Notes: generated from the letters alone by a model not told the origin. Counted from the first letter of the stretch, positions 16,136 through 24,654 are shown. The stretch: 28,853 nucleotides of DNA from Promethearchaeia archaeon (GCA_029856295.1 JAHQWS010000236.1:1-28853); one strand, 5' to 3'. Numbers and translations are program-made.

Positions 16136-17554
16136 TTGGAGTATGAAGAAATTCAGAATAGAATTGCGGTTATAAGAGATAATCCTGTTAAAGGTTTTTC
16201 AGATGAAGATATGGCAAAAGTACGCAAAAAAATAGCTGATAAATCTCCTAAATCAAAGCCTTTAGCTGATGAGTTGAGAGCATTAATACCTGGAGGTAGC
16301 CAACATCAGATGTGTCTTAAAGATCCATATGCCGTTACAATGAAACGTGCACTTGGTACTAGAATGTGGGATGTGGATGATAATGAGTATATTGATTATT
16401 TAATGAGTGCTGGAGCGTGCATTTTGGGCCATAACTACCCTCCATTTAAAGAGGAAATAGTTAAAGTTCTCAATGATCTTCCACCAGATCTATATTGGAA
16501 TTGTGAGTGGGAAAATAAAGCTATTAAATTAGTTCAGAAGCATGTCCCGTCAATAAAACGAATGATGTACTTTCAATCTGGTACAGAAGCGGATATGGCT
16601 GTTCTTCGTATAGCTCGAGTTTTCACGGGTAAGGATAAGATTATTAAATTCGGAGGATCTTACCACGGGTGGTCTGATCAACTAAACTACGATATACACA
16701 TTCCTTTTTCAGGTGCTATGGAATCAGATGGAATCCCACGAGGTTGTTATAAAGATACAGTATCCCTTCCACCAAATGATCTTGAAGCATTAGAAGAAAA
16801 TCTTAAAAAATGGTCAGAAAAGAGAAGCGGGGTAGCGGCAGTAATTGTAGAACCTTTAGGAGCTGAGTCAGGAGCTCTTCCAGTTCCACCAGGATTTCAT
16901 AAAACAGTGAGAGAATTATGTGATCAATACGAAGTATTATATATTTTTGATGAGGTAGTTACTGGTTTTAGATTAGATCTTGGGGGCGCTCAAAAGTATT
17001 ATAACGTTAAACCTGATTTAACCGTATTTGGCAAAATAATTACTCAAGGATATCCATCTGCTGGAGCTATTGGGGGAAGAGAAGATGTTATGAGTGTTGT
17101 AGAGGGTGGTATCGATGTTTCAGGTAAGAAGGCGTCTGTCAGTGGCACTATACGAGGAAATCCCCTTTCAGTAGCTGCTACTTATTGGGGTATTAAATTT
17201 ATTGAAGAACAAAATGCTATAGATAAAGCCGGTAAGGTTGGTGATGATTTAGTTAAAAAAATAAATATTCTCTTTGAAGAACATAAGCGCCCATATTTTG
17301 CTTATAACTACAAATCAATTATTCACTATGAAACTTTCTCGCCATTATGTATGGATATTCGGGATATGGCTAATATACCAAAAGCTGTCTTTCGAAAACA
17401 ATGTGTGGATGATATAGCAACCATAATGATGTCTGAGGGAGTGATAACAAAGTACGGAAATCGAGCGTTTACTTGCATGCAGCACACCCCTGAAGATAAT
17501 GATAAATTTATCGAAGCTATGGACGTTGCGCTAAAGATGATTCCTGAATATTAA
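16136..17554 (+). CDS. Class III aminotransferase, glutamate-1-semialdehyde aminomutase-like
   Basis: The 472-residue PLP enzyme is of the HemL/class III type. Visible elements are FQSGTEADMAVLRIAR (148-161, PLP phosphate cup), GGSYHGWSDQ (173-182), IVEPLGAESG, FDEVVTGFRL with Asp272 holding the pyridine nitrogen, and FGKIITQGYPSAGAIGG with the Schiff-base Lys300. It is longer than typical HemL (about 430) by an N-terminal 40 residues. No other haem-synthesis gene is near, so a catabolic transaminase or aminomutase is more likely than true HemL. The start is probably TTG, backed by a GTGAT site. It is divergent from the ThDP enzyme across 146 bp, a likely shared control region. The natural substrate is unknown; possible amino donors are D- or beta-amino acids. 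Confidence 0.85.
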   Translation: MEYEEIQNRIAVIRDNPVKGFSDEDMAKVRKKIADKSPKSKPLADELRALIPGGSQHQMCLKDPYAVTMKRALGTRMWDVDDNEYIDYLMSAGACILGHNYPPFKEEIVKVLNDLPPDLYWNCEWENKAIKLVQKHVPSIKRMMYFQSGTEADMAVLRIARVFTGKDKIIKFGGSYHGWSDQLNYDIHIPFSGAMESDGIPRGCYKDTVSLPPNDLEALEENLKKWSEKRSGVAAVIVEPLGAESGALPVPPGFHKTVRELCDQYEVLYIFDEVVTGFRLDLGGAQKYYNVKPDLTVFGKIITQGYPSAGAIGGREDVMSVVEGGIDVSGKKASVSGTIRGNPLSVAATYWGIKFIEEQNAIDKAGKVGDDLVKKINILFEEHKRPYFAYNYKSIIHYETFSPLCMDIRDMANIPKAVFRKQCVDDIATIMMSEGVITKYGNRAFTCMQHTPEDNDKFIEAMDVALKMIPEY

Positions 17555-17610
17555 TAAATCAAAAATTATTAAAATTTCAAACTTTCTATTTTATTTTTTG
17601 ATTACTTATC

Positions 17611-17619
17611 TTTTTTTTT
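17611..17619 (+). terminator. T-run terminator after aminotransferase
   Basis: Nine consecutive T in a strongly T-rich spacer, 57 bases after the stop, between convergent genes. Confidence 0.45.
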
Positions 17620-17649
17620 GGATTTATTTATTTTATTTTTCAATTACAT

Positions 17650-18504
17650 TTATTTAATCTCTCGCATTCTAAGATAAAAAGTACCCACAAAGAATACAAT
17701 TATTGGAAATATAGTCACATATATCCACGCATTCAGTAATTCTAAATCATCTGGCGTGTCAAAATCGACATGATTTGGTAATAAGTCGTTTGCAATTTTG
17801 TAAATATTGTTTTGAGGAATATAGGGATTTTTGTTCAGGAAAAAGAAATTAATAATAAATAACTCAAAAATCGCTAGCATGAAGCTTAGAAGCAAACCTC
17901 GATTACCTATCATTCCTACCAGTAGAAAACATCCAGAATAGATTAATGTGGCCAGAAGGAGTATAATTGCAACCTTTCCAAACACAAGTAGATTCTCTTC
18001 TATACCTGCAAAAGTCCCCTCTTCTGCGAATGCGTGAACGAATAAATAATAGATAAAATATATTATAATATTAACGCAATAAACTACAACATTTACGACG
18101 ATCCATCTGCTTAACCAATAGACTTCGCGTTTGATTGGTCTGACGAGGTAAAGTTCTATTGAATGATCTGAGATCTCATCAGCGCTCAGAGGAAGGCTAA
18201 GCAATAAACAGCCAAAAATGAATACTACAGGAAATAATACGTCAAACATAACGTCAATGAACGCCTCGTCTGGTCTTTTGATTTCTAGATCAAAATCTTC
18301 AATAAGTAATATGACGGGAATCCACACGAAAGCGAAGGCGAGGTAAATCAACCATTTTTTACTGTTAAGAAAGGTTTTGAAACCAATTTTAACGCTATTG
18401 ATCAATTTTTCTTGTTGATCAAAAACTAGTTTTTTTACACTTTTAGCGCGAATAATATCTTCAATATAGTGAGTTGAGTTAATTTCATCTTTTGCATTAG
18501 TCAT
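17650..18504 (-). CDS. ABC-2 type permease, last gene of double ABC operon
   Basis: The 284-residue protein has a polar, positively charged N-terminus of about 48 residues (KKLVFDQQEKLINSVKIGFKTFLNSKK), then some six membrane segments at roughly 50-68, 85-106, 130-153, 170-197, 203-222 and 260-278. The loop after the second segment, ADEISDHSIELYLVRPIKREVYWLSRW, matches the conserved cytoplasmic coupling region of ABC-2 permeases (D..G.IE..L..P..R). GGTGA lies a few bases before the ATG. It is 11 bp after the preceding ATPase and is presumably its membrane partner, forming an exporter or a lipid/peptide/antibiotic efflux pump. The substrate cannot be read from sequence. Confidence 0.82.
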   Translation of the reverse strand: MTNAKDEINSTHYIEDIIRAKSVKKLVFDQQEKLINSVKIGFKTFLNSKKWLIYLAFAFVWIPVILLIEDFDLEIKRPDEAFIDVMFDVLFPVVFIFGCLLLSLPLSADEISDHSIELYLVRPIKREVYWLSRWIVVNVVVYCVNIIIYFIYYLFVHAFAEEGTFAGIEENLLVFGKVAIILLLATLIYSGCFLLVGMIGNRGLLLSFMLAIFELFIINFFFLNKNPYIPQNNIYKIANDLLPNHVDFDTPDDLELLNAWIYVTIFPIIVFFVGTFYLRMREIK

Positions 18505-18515
18505 GATTTCACCAT

Positions 18516-19487
18516 TTATCCTATTGTTAGTGATTTATATAAGTTCTGAAGCCCCTCATCTGTAGCTTTTATCTCTATTATGGGTATTTCGTGATCACAT
18601 ACAATATCCGTCACCAAGCTATAGAATTCTCGTGGTTTGTTTGTTAAAACTACGAGTTGATCATCGTTTGAATGGACATCTTTTTGAAATTGAATTTGTG
18701 ACACAACCTCTTCGTTCGCGTTATTGATAAGTAATGTAGATAATTTTTTTGAGTTTCTTACCGTAATTTGGATGGAGTGCGGTTGATCCTCAATCATCTC
18801 TCGAATACGAATTGGCGAGCCTTGAGCAATCGTCCTCCCTTTGTACATTAAGATAACCGTCTCAGAAATTTTCTCTATTTCAAAAAGTATGTGAGATGAA
18901 ATAAAAAACGTAGAATTATACTTTCGAGTGTAGTCCTTAAATAAGTCAAACATTTTTCTTCTTACAACTGGATCCAAACCATTGAAAGGCTCATCCCCGA
19001 TTATTAGCACAGGTTTATGAAGTAATGATTGTCCAATCTTCATTCGTTGTTTCATTCCCTTGCTAAATTGCTTGATGCGTTTATTTGATACATCTAACAA
19101 TCCAATTTCTTCTAAAACCTCATCTGTTCGACGGATTGCCTCCTTTTTTGTAAGCTGAAAACGCCCAAGCCAATAAAGATAATCTCGAGCTTTCATCCAT
19201 TTAGGAAAAGCCTCTACTTCAGGAATATATCCTATAAGTTGTTTTATTCTAGAAATGTAAAAGGGATTTTCACCAAATAAACTAACTCTTCCTTTTTGAG
19301 GTCTGATTAATCCTAATATCATTTTAATTGAAGTTGTTTTTCCCGCACCGTTTGGTCCAAGAAAGCCTGTTATTTTTCCCCTTTCGATAGAAAATGAAGC
19401 GTCGCTAACAGCAACAACTTCTCCAAAAGATTTTGTTACATTGTCAAGTTTAGCTATAACATCAAATTTATTGGAAACTTTACTCAT
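18516..19487 (-). CDS. ABC transporter ATP-binding protein, third gene of operon
   Basis: The 323-residue single nucleotide-binding domain is of the ABC-2 (CcmA/NatA-like) class. Walker A is GPNGAGKTT (44-52), the Q-loop region GYIPEVEAFPKW, the signature FSKGMKQRMKIGQ (Ser in place of the usual LSGGQ form, as common in this class) at 141-153, Walker B VLIIGDEPFNGLDP (catalytic Glu166), and the switch His is in ISSH. A C-terminal extension of about 100 residues (HSIQITVRNSKKLSTLL...ATDEGLQNLYKSL) is typical of the class and may contact the permease. It starts directly after the stop of the upstream permease (adjacent, no gap), which indicates translational coupling. Confidence 0.9.
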   Translation of the reverse strand: MSKVSNKFDVIAKLDNVTKSFGEVVAVSDASFSIERGKITGFLGPNGAGKTTSIKMILGLIRPQKGRVSLFGENPFYISRIKQLIGYIPEVEAFPKWMKARDYLYWLGRFQLTKKEAIRRTDEVLEEIGLLDVSNKRIKQFSKGMKQRMKIGQSLLHKPVLIIGDEPFNGLDPVVRRKMFDLFKDYTRKYNSTFFISSHILFEIEKISETVILMYKGRTIAQGSPIRIREMIEDQPHSIQITVRNSKKLSTLLINNANEEVVSQIQFQKDVHSNDDQLVVLTNKPREFYSLVTDIVCDHEIPIIEIKATDEGLQNLYKSLTIG

Positions 19488-20489
19488 TTATAATTCCTCT
19501 GTTGTCGTTTTCCATATTTTATAGGTTAAAAATAAAGTTAAAATTAATATAAAGAGAAATGCTTGAAGATATATATGCCAATACTCTAGACCGACACCAT
19601 TATTTAGATTGAGCTCGATATATTTTTCTTTTTTCTCATCCCATACGCCTAAATCATAATCACCTAAACAAACATAGGCTAATAAAACCAGGAAATTTGA
19701 TGGAGAGATTAATAAGAAAAACTCGTTATCTAAGTTCTCTACAGCTATCACTTGCCCTATAATTGTACCAAAAAGAAAAACTAAGAAAAATATAAGGCTA
19801 GCATAGGATCGCTTCTCACCAAAAATCGACAGAACAAGAATAAATAAACCAAGTATTATTGAACAAAGTACCGAATATATAATAATGCCCATATAAAAGT
19901 CTAAAAATTTTTCGTGATCTTTTTCCAATGATTGCACGAAGAGAACCCCCGTTATAATTAGTGGGAGGAGGACAAGTATGTTAATATAAATCACAATTGC
20001 TCCAACCTTTCCAGTGAGGTATTCTCTCTTTTTTAATCTAGATAAATAGATTTCAATTACTTTCCCATGTTTATCATCAGCAAAAAACCCAGAACCCGCG
20101 AGTCCTATGACTATTAACAACAACATGCCTAATCCCCTGCCTAATCCATACGAAATACCATCAGAATTTGAGAGAATAAATGAAAGATTTATTGCGAAAT
20201 AACTAGCAATAGATTCGTTTAACGCATCTCTTATCACCACTTTCCCCTCGCCCTCGTCGGTTTCTATTGATTTTAACATTGCTGCACCCAATATTGAAAA
20301 AAAACTAAAAACAAGGATAATTATCATCAAAACTTTAGCAAACTTACTTTTACGCCAAGTTGATATCAATTCAAAACGAATTAAATATAAAACTCGCATC
20401 CATCTAGGTTGAAATTTACCATCATATAATCGATATGTAAATTTTTGTAGATATTCAGTTGAATTTGAATTCTTCTGGTCTTCTGTCAT
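19488..20489 (-). CDS. ABC-2 type permease, second gene of operon
   Basis: The 333-residue protein has a long cytoplasmic N-terminus, amphipathic coupling helix RWMRVLYLIRFELISTWRKSKF and about six membrane segments near 50-70, 112-135, 160-185, 205-228, 232-252 and 310-327. The motif FADDKHGKVIEIYLSRLKKREYLTGK after the second segment is the ABC-2 permease hallmark. A charged extracytoplasmic loop (about 275-305, GDYDLGVWDEKKEKYIELNLNNG) lies before the last helix. Only two bases separate it from the upstream ATPase gene and none from the downstream ATPase, so it is in the middle of a tight operon and should pair with one of them. Confidence 0.85.
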   Translation of the reverse strand: MTEDQKNSNSTEYLQKFTYRLYDGKFQPRWMRVLYLIRFELISTWRKSKFAKVLMIIILVFSFFSILGAAMLKSIETDEGEGKVVIRDALNESIASYFAINLSFILSNSDGISYGLGRGLGMLLLIVIGLAGSGFFADDKHGKVIEIYLSRLKKREYLTGKVGAIVIYINILVLLPLIITGVLFVQSLEKDHEKFLDFYMGIIIYSVLCSIILGLFILVLSIFGEKRSYASLIFFLVFLFGTIIGQVIAVENLDNEFFLLISPSNFLVLLAYVCLGDYDLGVWDEKKEKYIELNLNNGVGLEYWHIYLQAFLFILILTLFLTYKIWKTTTEEL

Positions 20490-20491
20490 TT

Positions 20492-21430
20492 TTAGTTCTC
20501 CATCTGATTTTTTGCAATTTCATTGAGAAATACATCTTCTAAAGACTGGCGATGAGTAGTCATCATCCTAATATTCATTCCATTATTTTGAGCTATTTTA
20601 AAAATTGATAAGTATTTTTTATCATTATCCCTTTCAATATTAAGTGAAATGATCTCGGTAGCATTTGTTACCTCAAATCCATTATTTTGTAATAGCTGAG
20701 CAAATTTATTATGATCCCCGTTTACACGAACCTCCAAGTTAATTATTTTATCATCTTGTTGTAGTATTGTGTTTAAATCTCCTTGTATCACTTTTTTTCC
20801 TTGATTCATTACGGCAACATAACTTGCAGTTCTTTCAATATCTGGCAATAAATGAGTCGAAATTAAGATATTTTTTTGATGGTTATTTCCAAGATCCGAA
20901 ATCAGATCAAGAATTTGTTCATGAGACTCTGGGTCGCAGCCAGCTGTAGGCTCGTCTAGGAGTAAAAGTAATGGATCATGAACTAAAGCTGTAGCAAGTT
21001 TTACCTTCTGCATCATTCCCTGAGAGAACGTATTCATGTCTCTATATCGTGCCTCACCCAACCCTACGTAATGCAAAGTATCAAAGGCCCTTTGTTTTGA
21101 GGTATTTCGGGATAAACCGGCCATAGTACCCATATGAGTAACATAACGCATGGCAGATGTTTTCAGAATCCTAGTATCAACCTCTGGTTGATAACCTATT
21201 TTATCTTTTACTGCTAACAAGTTCTTAGGAAGCTCATAGTCGAGGAATTTGATTGAACCACTCTCGAAGGGATGAATACCAAGAACTGCTCGAAGGAAGG
21301 TGGTTTTCCCAGCACCATTAGGACCTAATAAGCCAGTAACACCTTTGGGAATATCGCAAGAAAAGCCATCAAGAGCAGGAAACGACCCATATTTTTTGAC
21401 TAAGCCTCGTATAACTAAAATATTTTGCAT
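20492..21430 (-). CDS. ABC transporter ATP-binding protein, first gene of operon
   Basis: This is a 312-residue ATPase with Walker A GPNGAGKTT (36-44), GYQPEVDTRILK Q-loop, signature FSQGMMQKVKLA (135-146), Walker B LLLLLDEPTAGCDP (catalytic Glu160) and switch His193 in ISTH. The C-terminal 90 residues (NLEVRVNGDHNKFAQLLQNNGF...SLEDVFLNEIAKN) form the usual regulatory tail. It leads a four-gene run, ATPase-permease-ATPase-permease, all on the minus strand with gaps of 2, 0 and 11 bp. The two ATPases are only moderately alike, so the pairs are old duplicates or the proteins form a heterodimeric exporter. The promoter must lie between 21431 and about 21590, shared divergently with the dead nitrilase gene. 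Confidence 0.9.
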   Translation of the reverse strand: MQNILVIRGLVKKYGSFPALDGFSCDIPKGVTGLLGPNGAGKTTFLRAVLGIHPFESGSIKFLDYELPKNLLAVKDKIGYQPEVDTRILKTSAMRYVTHMGTMAGLSRNTSKQRAFDTLHYVGLGEARYRDMNTFSQGMMQKVKLATALVHDPLLLLLDEPTAGCDPESHEQILDLISDLGNNHQKNILISTHLLPDIERTASYVAVMNQGKKVIQGDLNTILQQDDKIINLEVRVNGDHNKFAQLLQNNGFEVTNATEIISLNIERDNDKKYLSIFKIAQNNGMNIRMMTTHRQSLEDVFLNEIAKNQMEN

Positions 21431-21592
21431 GAGAATTCACTTCTGAAAGATATAGAATTTTCTTAAATAATATTATTCTTTTAAATTTTTATGGTTTTTG
21501 TGTTTTATTAGAATCATTCTATTTAACTTTAAAAAAAGATTTACTAATGATTACAATTAAAATGATAAATAAAATGGTAAATGATTTAAATT

Positions 21593-21918
21593 ATGAAAGA
21601 AATATTGCCTAAAGTAAAAGTTGCAGTTTTACAGGCCGCTCCCGTTCTTTTCAATCTCAAAGTTAAGTTAGGAAAAACGTGTAAATCGATTTTTGAAGCC
21701 GCAGATCAAGGAGCACAATTAATTCTTTTTCCTGAAGCATTTATTCCAGCATATCCCCGACGTTCGACGTGGTGGGGCATTATGCTAGATCTGATATCTT
21801 CCAATTGATAGTCAACGAAAATCCTAGCTCCCCCGTTGTAAAAAAGAATAATAAAAAAATAGTTTTGAGTTGTTTTAAAAAAAGAAAAGAAGAAAAGATT
21901 AATATAAATCTTTTATAA
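21593..21918 (+). pseudogene. Nitrilase relic: N- and C-terminal ends joined, core deleted
   Basis: From the ATG at 21593 the first about 57 codons read like an intact nitrilase: VKVAVLQAAPVLFNLKVKL and then LILFPEAFIPAYPR, which includes the catalytic Glu of the Glu-Lys-Cys triad. The frame then meets a junction at about 21758-21770 and stops at 21806-21808. In another frame, from 21763, the sequence continues FDVVGHYARSDIFQLIVNEN, the typical nitrilase C-terminus, with readable codons up to the TAA at 21916-21918. The central part of about 200 residues, with the Lys and the nucleophilic Cys, is missing, and the reading frame is broken. At the junction, CGACGT occurs twice (21758-21763 and 21765-21770). 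The enzyme would have hydrolysed nitriles or amides; it cannot work now. The 3' end overlaps the AOR gene end. Confidence 0.75.
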
Positions 21919-23740
21919 CAAAATCCAAGTTTAAATCTGTTAATGTTTCCTTTAAGGGATAACCATTCTCAGGATTCCAACCAAATTTTTGACAAAATGC
22001 TTTAAATTCTTCTAAATAATCTATTCCAACTGCTCTTTCAGGCAACTTATTGTTAATGATATTAACTCCTTCTCGTAACGAAAATGCTTGTCTTAGCGAT
22101 TGTATTCTCATACCAATTTTAATAATTTCATCTACATTTAGATCCCAGCCAGTTGCTCCTTTGATTATTTCAAATAAAGGATATTTTTGAAAGAATTCTA
22201 TAAATTCGCATAATCCAACACTACTAATTACTTGTCCAAGAGCTACTGTCAATTTTTCTGCTTCACTTCGATCATCGCCGGGTCTTTTAAACTTTTTTGG
22301 TAAGGTCAACCCCTCAAACAAACCATTTGGTTTCATTAAGGGACCTCCTACCATCATATCCAAAGAAGGTATTGTATGTCTTCCAGGAGTTGGATCAAAC
22401 GCATAACCGAATCCTAAACTTTTATAATATTTTGGAGAATGCATTCCCATTTCTTGTCCGCCAGCTTGCATAGCATATTTTTCGCTTCCCTTCCCAATCT
22501 TTTCAGCAGCTTTTTTAGAACCATCTGCTAAAATATCACCAAGTCCTTCTCTATTGATCATTTTTTTAGTTAATTCAATAATAGCAGAGGAATTGCTCCA
22601 AGTCATTTCAAGTCCGCCCGTATCTTCCTTACTAATTAATCCATTTTCATAACATTCGATAGCAAATGCAACTGAGGCTCCCGCTGAAATAGTATCAATC
22701 CCAGCTCGATTACATAAATCATTTATGATAAATAAAGACATAATATCATCATTTAAGCACATATGCCCAAATGAGGCACATGTCTCATATTCTGGTCGAT
22801 GAGTTTCTTCTAATCCGATTTCAGGTACTTTCATTATAGCTCCGCATTGAACGGGGCATGAAAAACAACCGTATGGCTTTTGTCTATATTTGGTTATTTC
22901 TTCGCCCGAAATTTTGTTTAACCTTTCCATAGGAAAATCTTCTGCTACTGTACCACCCCAATTTTTTATAGGTGTGTCTCCTATTTGAGCACTTATTACA
23001 TTTCCAAAAGTAGTTCCTAATGTTTTCCAAGCTTGGATTGCTCCAACTGAAGCTGCTTTTATACCTTCGTTATATTCTTTTGTAGCATTAAGTAATGAAT
23101 CTTTATCTACTAATTCAATTTTCTTAATCCCTCTAAGTACAATTGCTTTTAATTTTTTAGATCCCATTACCGCACCAAAACCAGATCTTGCCGCAATTCT
23201 CGCTTTATCATTTACGATTCCAGATATCAATGATAGTTTTTCTCCTGATTGACCAATGCTTGCAACTTGTATTTTACCATGTTTTTCTTCCAATTTTTCT
23301 TCTGTCTGAACGCAATCTAATCCCCAGAGATCCGAAGCATCTAAAATCTGTTTTTGATCATCGATAATAGTGATATATTTTGGACTATCAGACTGACCTT
23401 TGATTAAAATTGCATCATACCCACACTTCTTAATCTCGGGACCGAAATACCCCCCACAATTAGAATCTCCCCACCCTCCCGTTAAGGGCGATTTTCCTGC
23501 CACCATAAAACGACCACTTAAGGGTGCTACAGTGCCAGTTAATAAGCCCGGGAAAAAACCAAAAATCGCATCAGCCCCTAAAGGATCGGTTTTTGCAGGC
23601 ATATTTTCATAAATTAATTTTGCAGCTAGACCATAACCTCCAAGATATTGACGATATATATCTTCGGGCAGTTCTTCTTCTTTAAACGTTCCATCTGAAA
23701 GATTAACCCATAATATCTTACCCATATATCCGTTTGGCAT
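21899..23740 (-). CDS. aor: Aldehyde:ferredoxin oxidoreductase family tungstoenzyme
   Basis: The 613-residue protein has the full length of the family (about 605). It oxidises aldehydes to carboxylic acids and passes electrons to ferredoxin, using a tungsten-bispterin cofactor and one 4Fe-4S cluster. The cluster ligands are Cys292, Cys295 and Cys299 in GCFSCPVQCG and Cys511 in SVGLCEF. The N-terminal domain shows GYMGKILWVNLSDG, SGRFMVAGKSPLTGGWGDSNCGGYFG and ARSGFGAVMGSKKLKAI, pterin-binding regions of the family. EYET (Glu317 in RPEYET) and GQEMGMHSPK (His434) match active-site residues of the Pyrococcus enzyme. GGAG lies about ten bases before the ATG. Upstream are two stem-loops in the leader. 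Substrate class (aliphatic, aromatic, glyceraldehyde-3-P) cannot be read safely. The ThDP enzyme in this window could supply aldehydes. Confidence 0.93.
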   Translation of the reverse strand: MPNGYMGKILWVNLSDGTFKEEELPEDIYRQYLGGYGLAAKLIYENMPAKTDPLGADAIFGFFPGLLTGTVAPLSGRFMVAGKSPLTGGWGDSNCGGYFGPEIKKCGYDAILIKGQSDSPKYITIIDDQKQILDASDLWGLDCVQTEEKLEEKHGKIQVASIGQSGEKLSLISGIVNDKARIAARSGFGAVMGSKKLKAIVLRGIKKIELVDKDSLLNATKEYNEGIKAASVGAIQAWKTLGTTFGNVISAQIGDTPIKNWGGTVAEDFPMERLNKISGEEITKYRQKPYGCFSCPVQCGAIMKVPEIGLEETHRPEYETCASFGHMCLNDDIMSLFIINDLCNRAGIDTISAGASVAFAIECYENGLISKEDTGGLEMTWSNSSAIIELTKKMINREGLGDILADGSKKAAEKIGKGSEKYAMQAGGQEMGMHSPKYYKSLGFGYAFDPTPGRHTIPSLDMMVGGPLMKPNGLFEGLTLPKKFKRPGDDRSEAEKLTVALGQVISSVGLCEFIEFFQKYPLFEIIKGATGWDLNVDEIIKIGMRIQSLRQAFSLREGVNIINNKLPERAVGIDYLEEFKAFCQKFGWNPENGYPLKETLTDLNLDFVIKDLY

Positions 23741-23848
23741 AATTATTAAGCTCCATTATTTTAGTTTTTTAATTATTTAAAAAATTGTTTAGTTTGTAAT
23801 TATTAAGGCAATAAATTTAAAAACATTTATTATAAATTCGATTGCGTT

Positions 23849-23904
23849 GTTTTCATATTTTTTAGTTGATTGAAAACCGTCGATATGTTCAAGAATTCAT
23901 ATCG
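23849..23904 (-). other. Two adjacent stem-loops upstream of the AOR gene
   Basis: GTTTTCA (23849-23855) pairs with TGAAAAC (23871-23877), and three bases further CGATATG (23881-23887) pairs with CATATCG (23898-23904). Read on the minus strand, they follow the stop of the CxxCxxCC gene by about 40 bases and precede the AOR start by about 110. The second hairpin is followed on that strand by TTTT. They could be a terminator of the upstream gene or a structured leader of the AOR mRNA. Confidence 0.35.
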
Positions 23905-23941
23905 GAAAGAAAAGCAATAATTAATAGAAAGCTTAGAAGTT

Positions 23942-24595
23942 TTAAGAGGAATCTTTCGAAATTCCTTTACAGATTTTTATAAAGTACTCATCAATTTTTA
24001 ATTCCCCTTTGTTATTATAAGGAAAACTCCTACATACATTAGGTTTTATCTTATGAATCGAACAAAGATTTTCATTTAAAAATGGGCAATACCCTCCTAA
24101 TTCAAATTTTAAAGTATAAACCAAGCCCCATTCTAATCCTTCGAATATGACTTGAAAATTCTTAGGAATTAAGATAGGAGTTCTCCCTAAATCTGGTAAA
24201 AATGTATAAATAGGCAGAGGAGAACCTTTACCGATATAAATATGGTTATTTAGAATGAAATCCTTTAATTCTTCCAGCTTTTCAATTGCTTCATTTTTCT
24301 TATATTTTTCCTCTATTCTTTTTAAAGTGTTAATCTCTTCTATGTGATAACCTCCTAATCCAGTAGGAGAAATGCATTTAGGGTCAATTTGAATAAACTG
24401 AACATAATCACTTTTTTCTAGTTTTATCCATCTTTCAATGTCTTCTTTCTCAATAACTACCTCATATCCTGCTCGGCAACAATTCCCACATTGAATACAT
24501 TTATATTTGAATTCTTTATCTTTTCGTTCTCTGTTATTCATAGCTAAAAAGAAATAAAAAAAGATTTTATCTAAGAAGATTATCTGGTTATTCAT
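23942..24595 (-). CDS. YkgJ/CxxCxxCC-type metal-cluster protein
   Basis: The 217-residue protein belongs to the group annotated as putative zinc- or iron-chelating. The N-terminal motif is CIQCGNCCRAGYEV, and a second Cys set comes late as YCPFLNENLCSIHKIKPNVCRSFPY. Together they form the conserved cluster-binding core; the family includes proteins thought to hold an Fe-S cluster and a flagellin lysine-N-methylase. The middle 100 residues are a variable insert. The start is uncertain: the first ATG (24595) adds a hydrophobic IIFLDKIFFYFFLA that is unusual for a soluble protein, whereas the ATG at 24541 gives a clean 199-residue protein starting MNNRERKDK; neither has an SD. It lies upstream of the AOR gene on the same strand (201 bp), perhaps co-regulated. 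Confidence 0.75.
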   Translation of the reverse strand: MNNQIIFLDKIFFYFFLAMNNRERKDKEFKYKCIQCGNCCRAGYEVVIEKEDIERWIKLEKSDYVQFIQIDPKCISPTGLGGYHIEEINTLKRIEEKYKKNEAIEKLEELKDFILNNHIYIGKGSPLPIYTFLPDLGRTPILIPKNFQVIFEGLEWGLVYTLKFELGGYCPFLNENLCSIHKIKPNVCRSFPYNNKGELKIDEYFIKICKGISKDSS

Positions 24596-24654
24596 TTAAA
24601 TTTTTACGGAATTTGTTATTAGTTTATGAATTTAAAAGGAAGAAAAGAAAAGTG

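Noticed and set aside
16136..17554. HemL (glutamate-1-semialdehyde aminomutase) for tetrapyrrole synthesis
   Set aside because: Motifs are shared by the whole class III group, the N-terminus is extended and no haem gene is nearby, so the specific name is not supported.
21593..21808. Free-standing 71-residue nitrilase-like protein
   Set aside because: It ends right after the family's FPEAFIPAYPR and a C-terminal nitrilase segment follows in another frame, so it is a broken gene and not a small protein.
21593..21918. Intron or intein in place of the missing nitrilase core
   Set aside because: The middle of the gene is absent from the DNA, so there is nothing to splice; it is a deletion.
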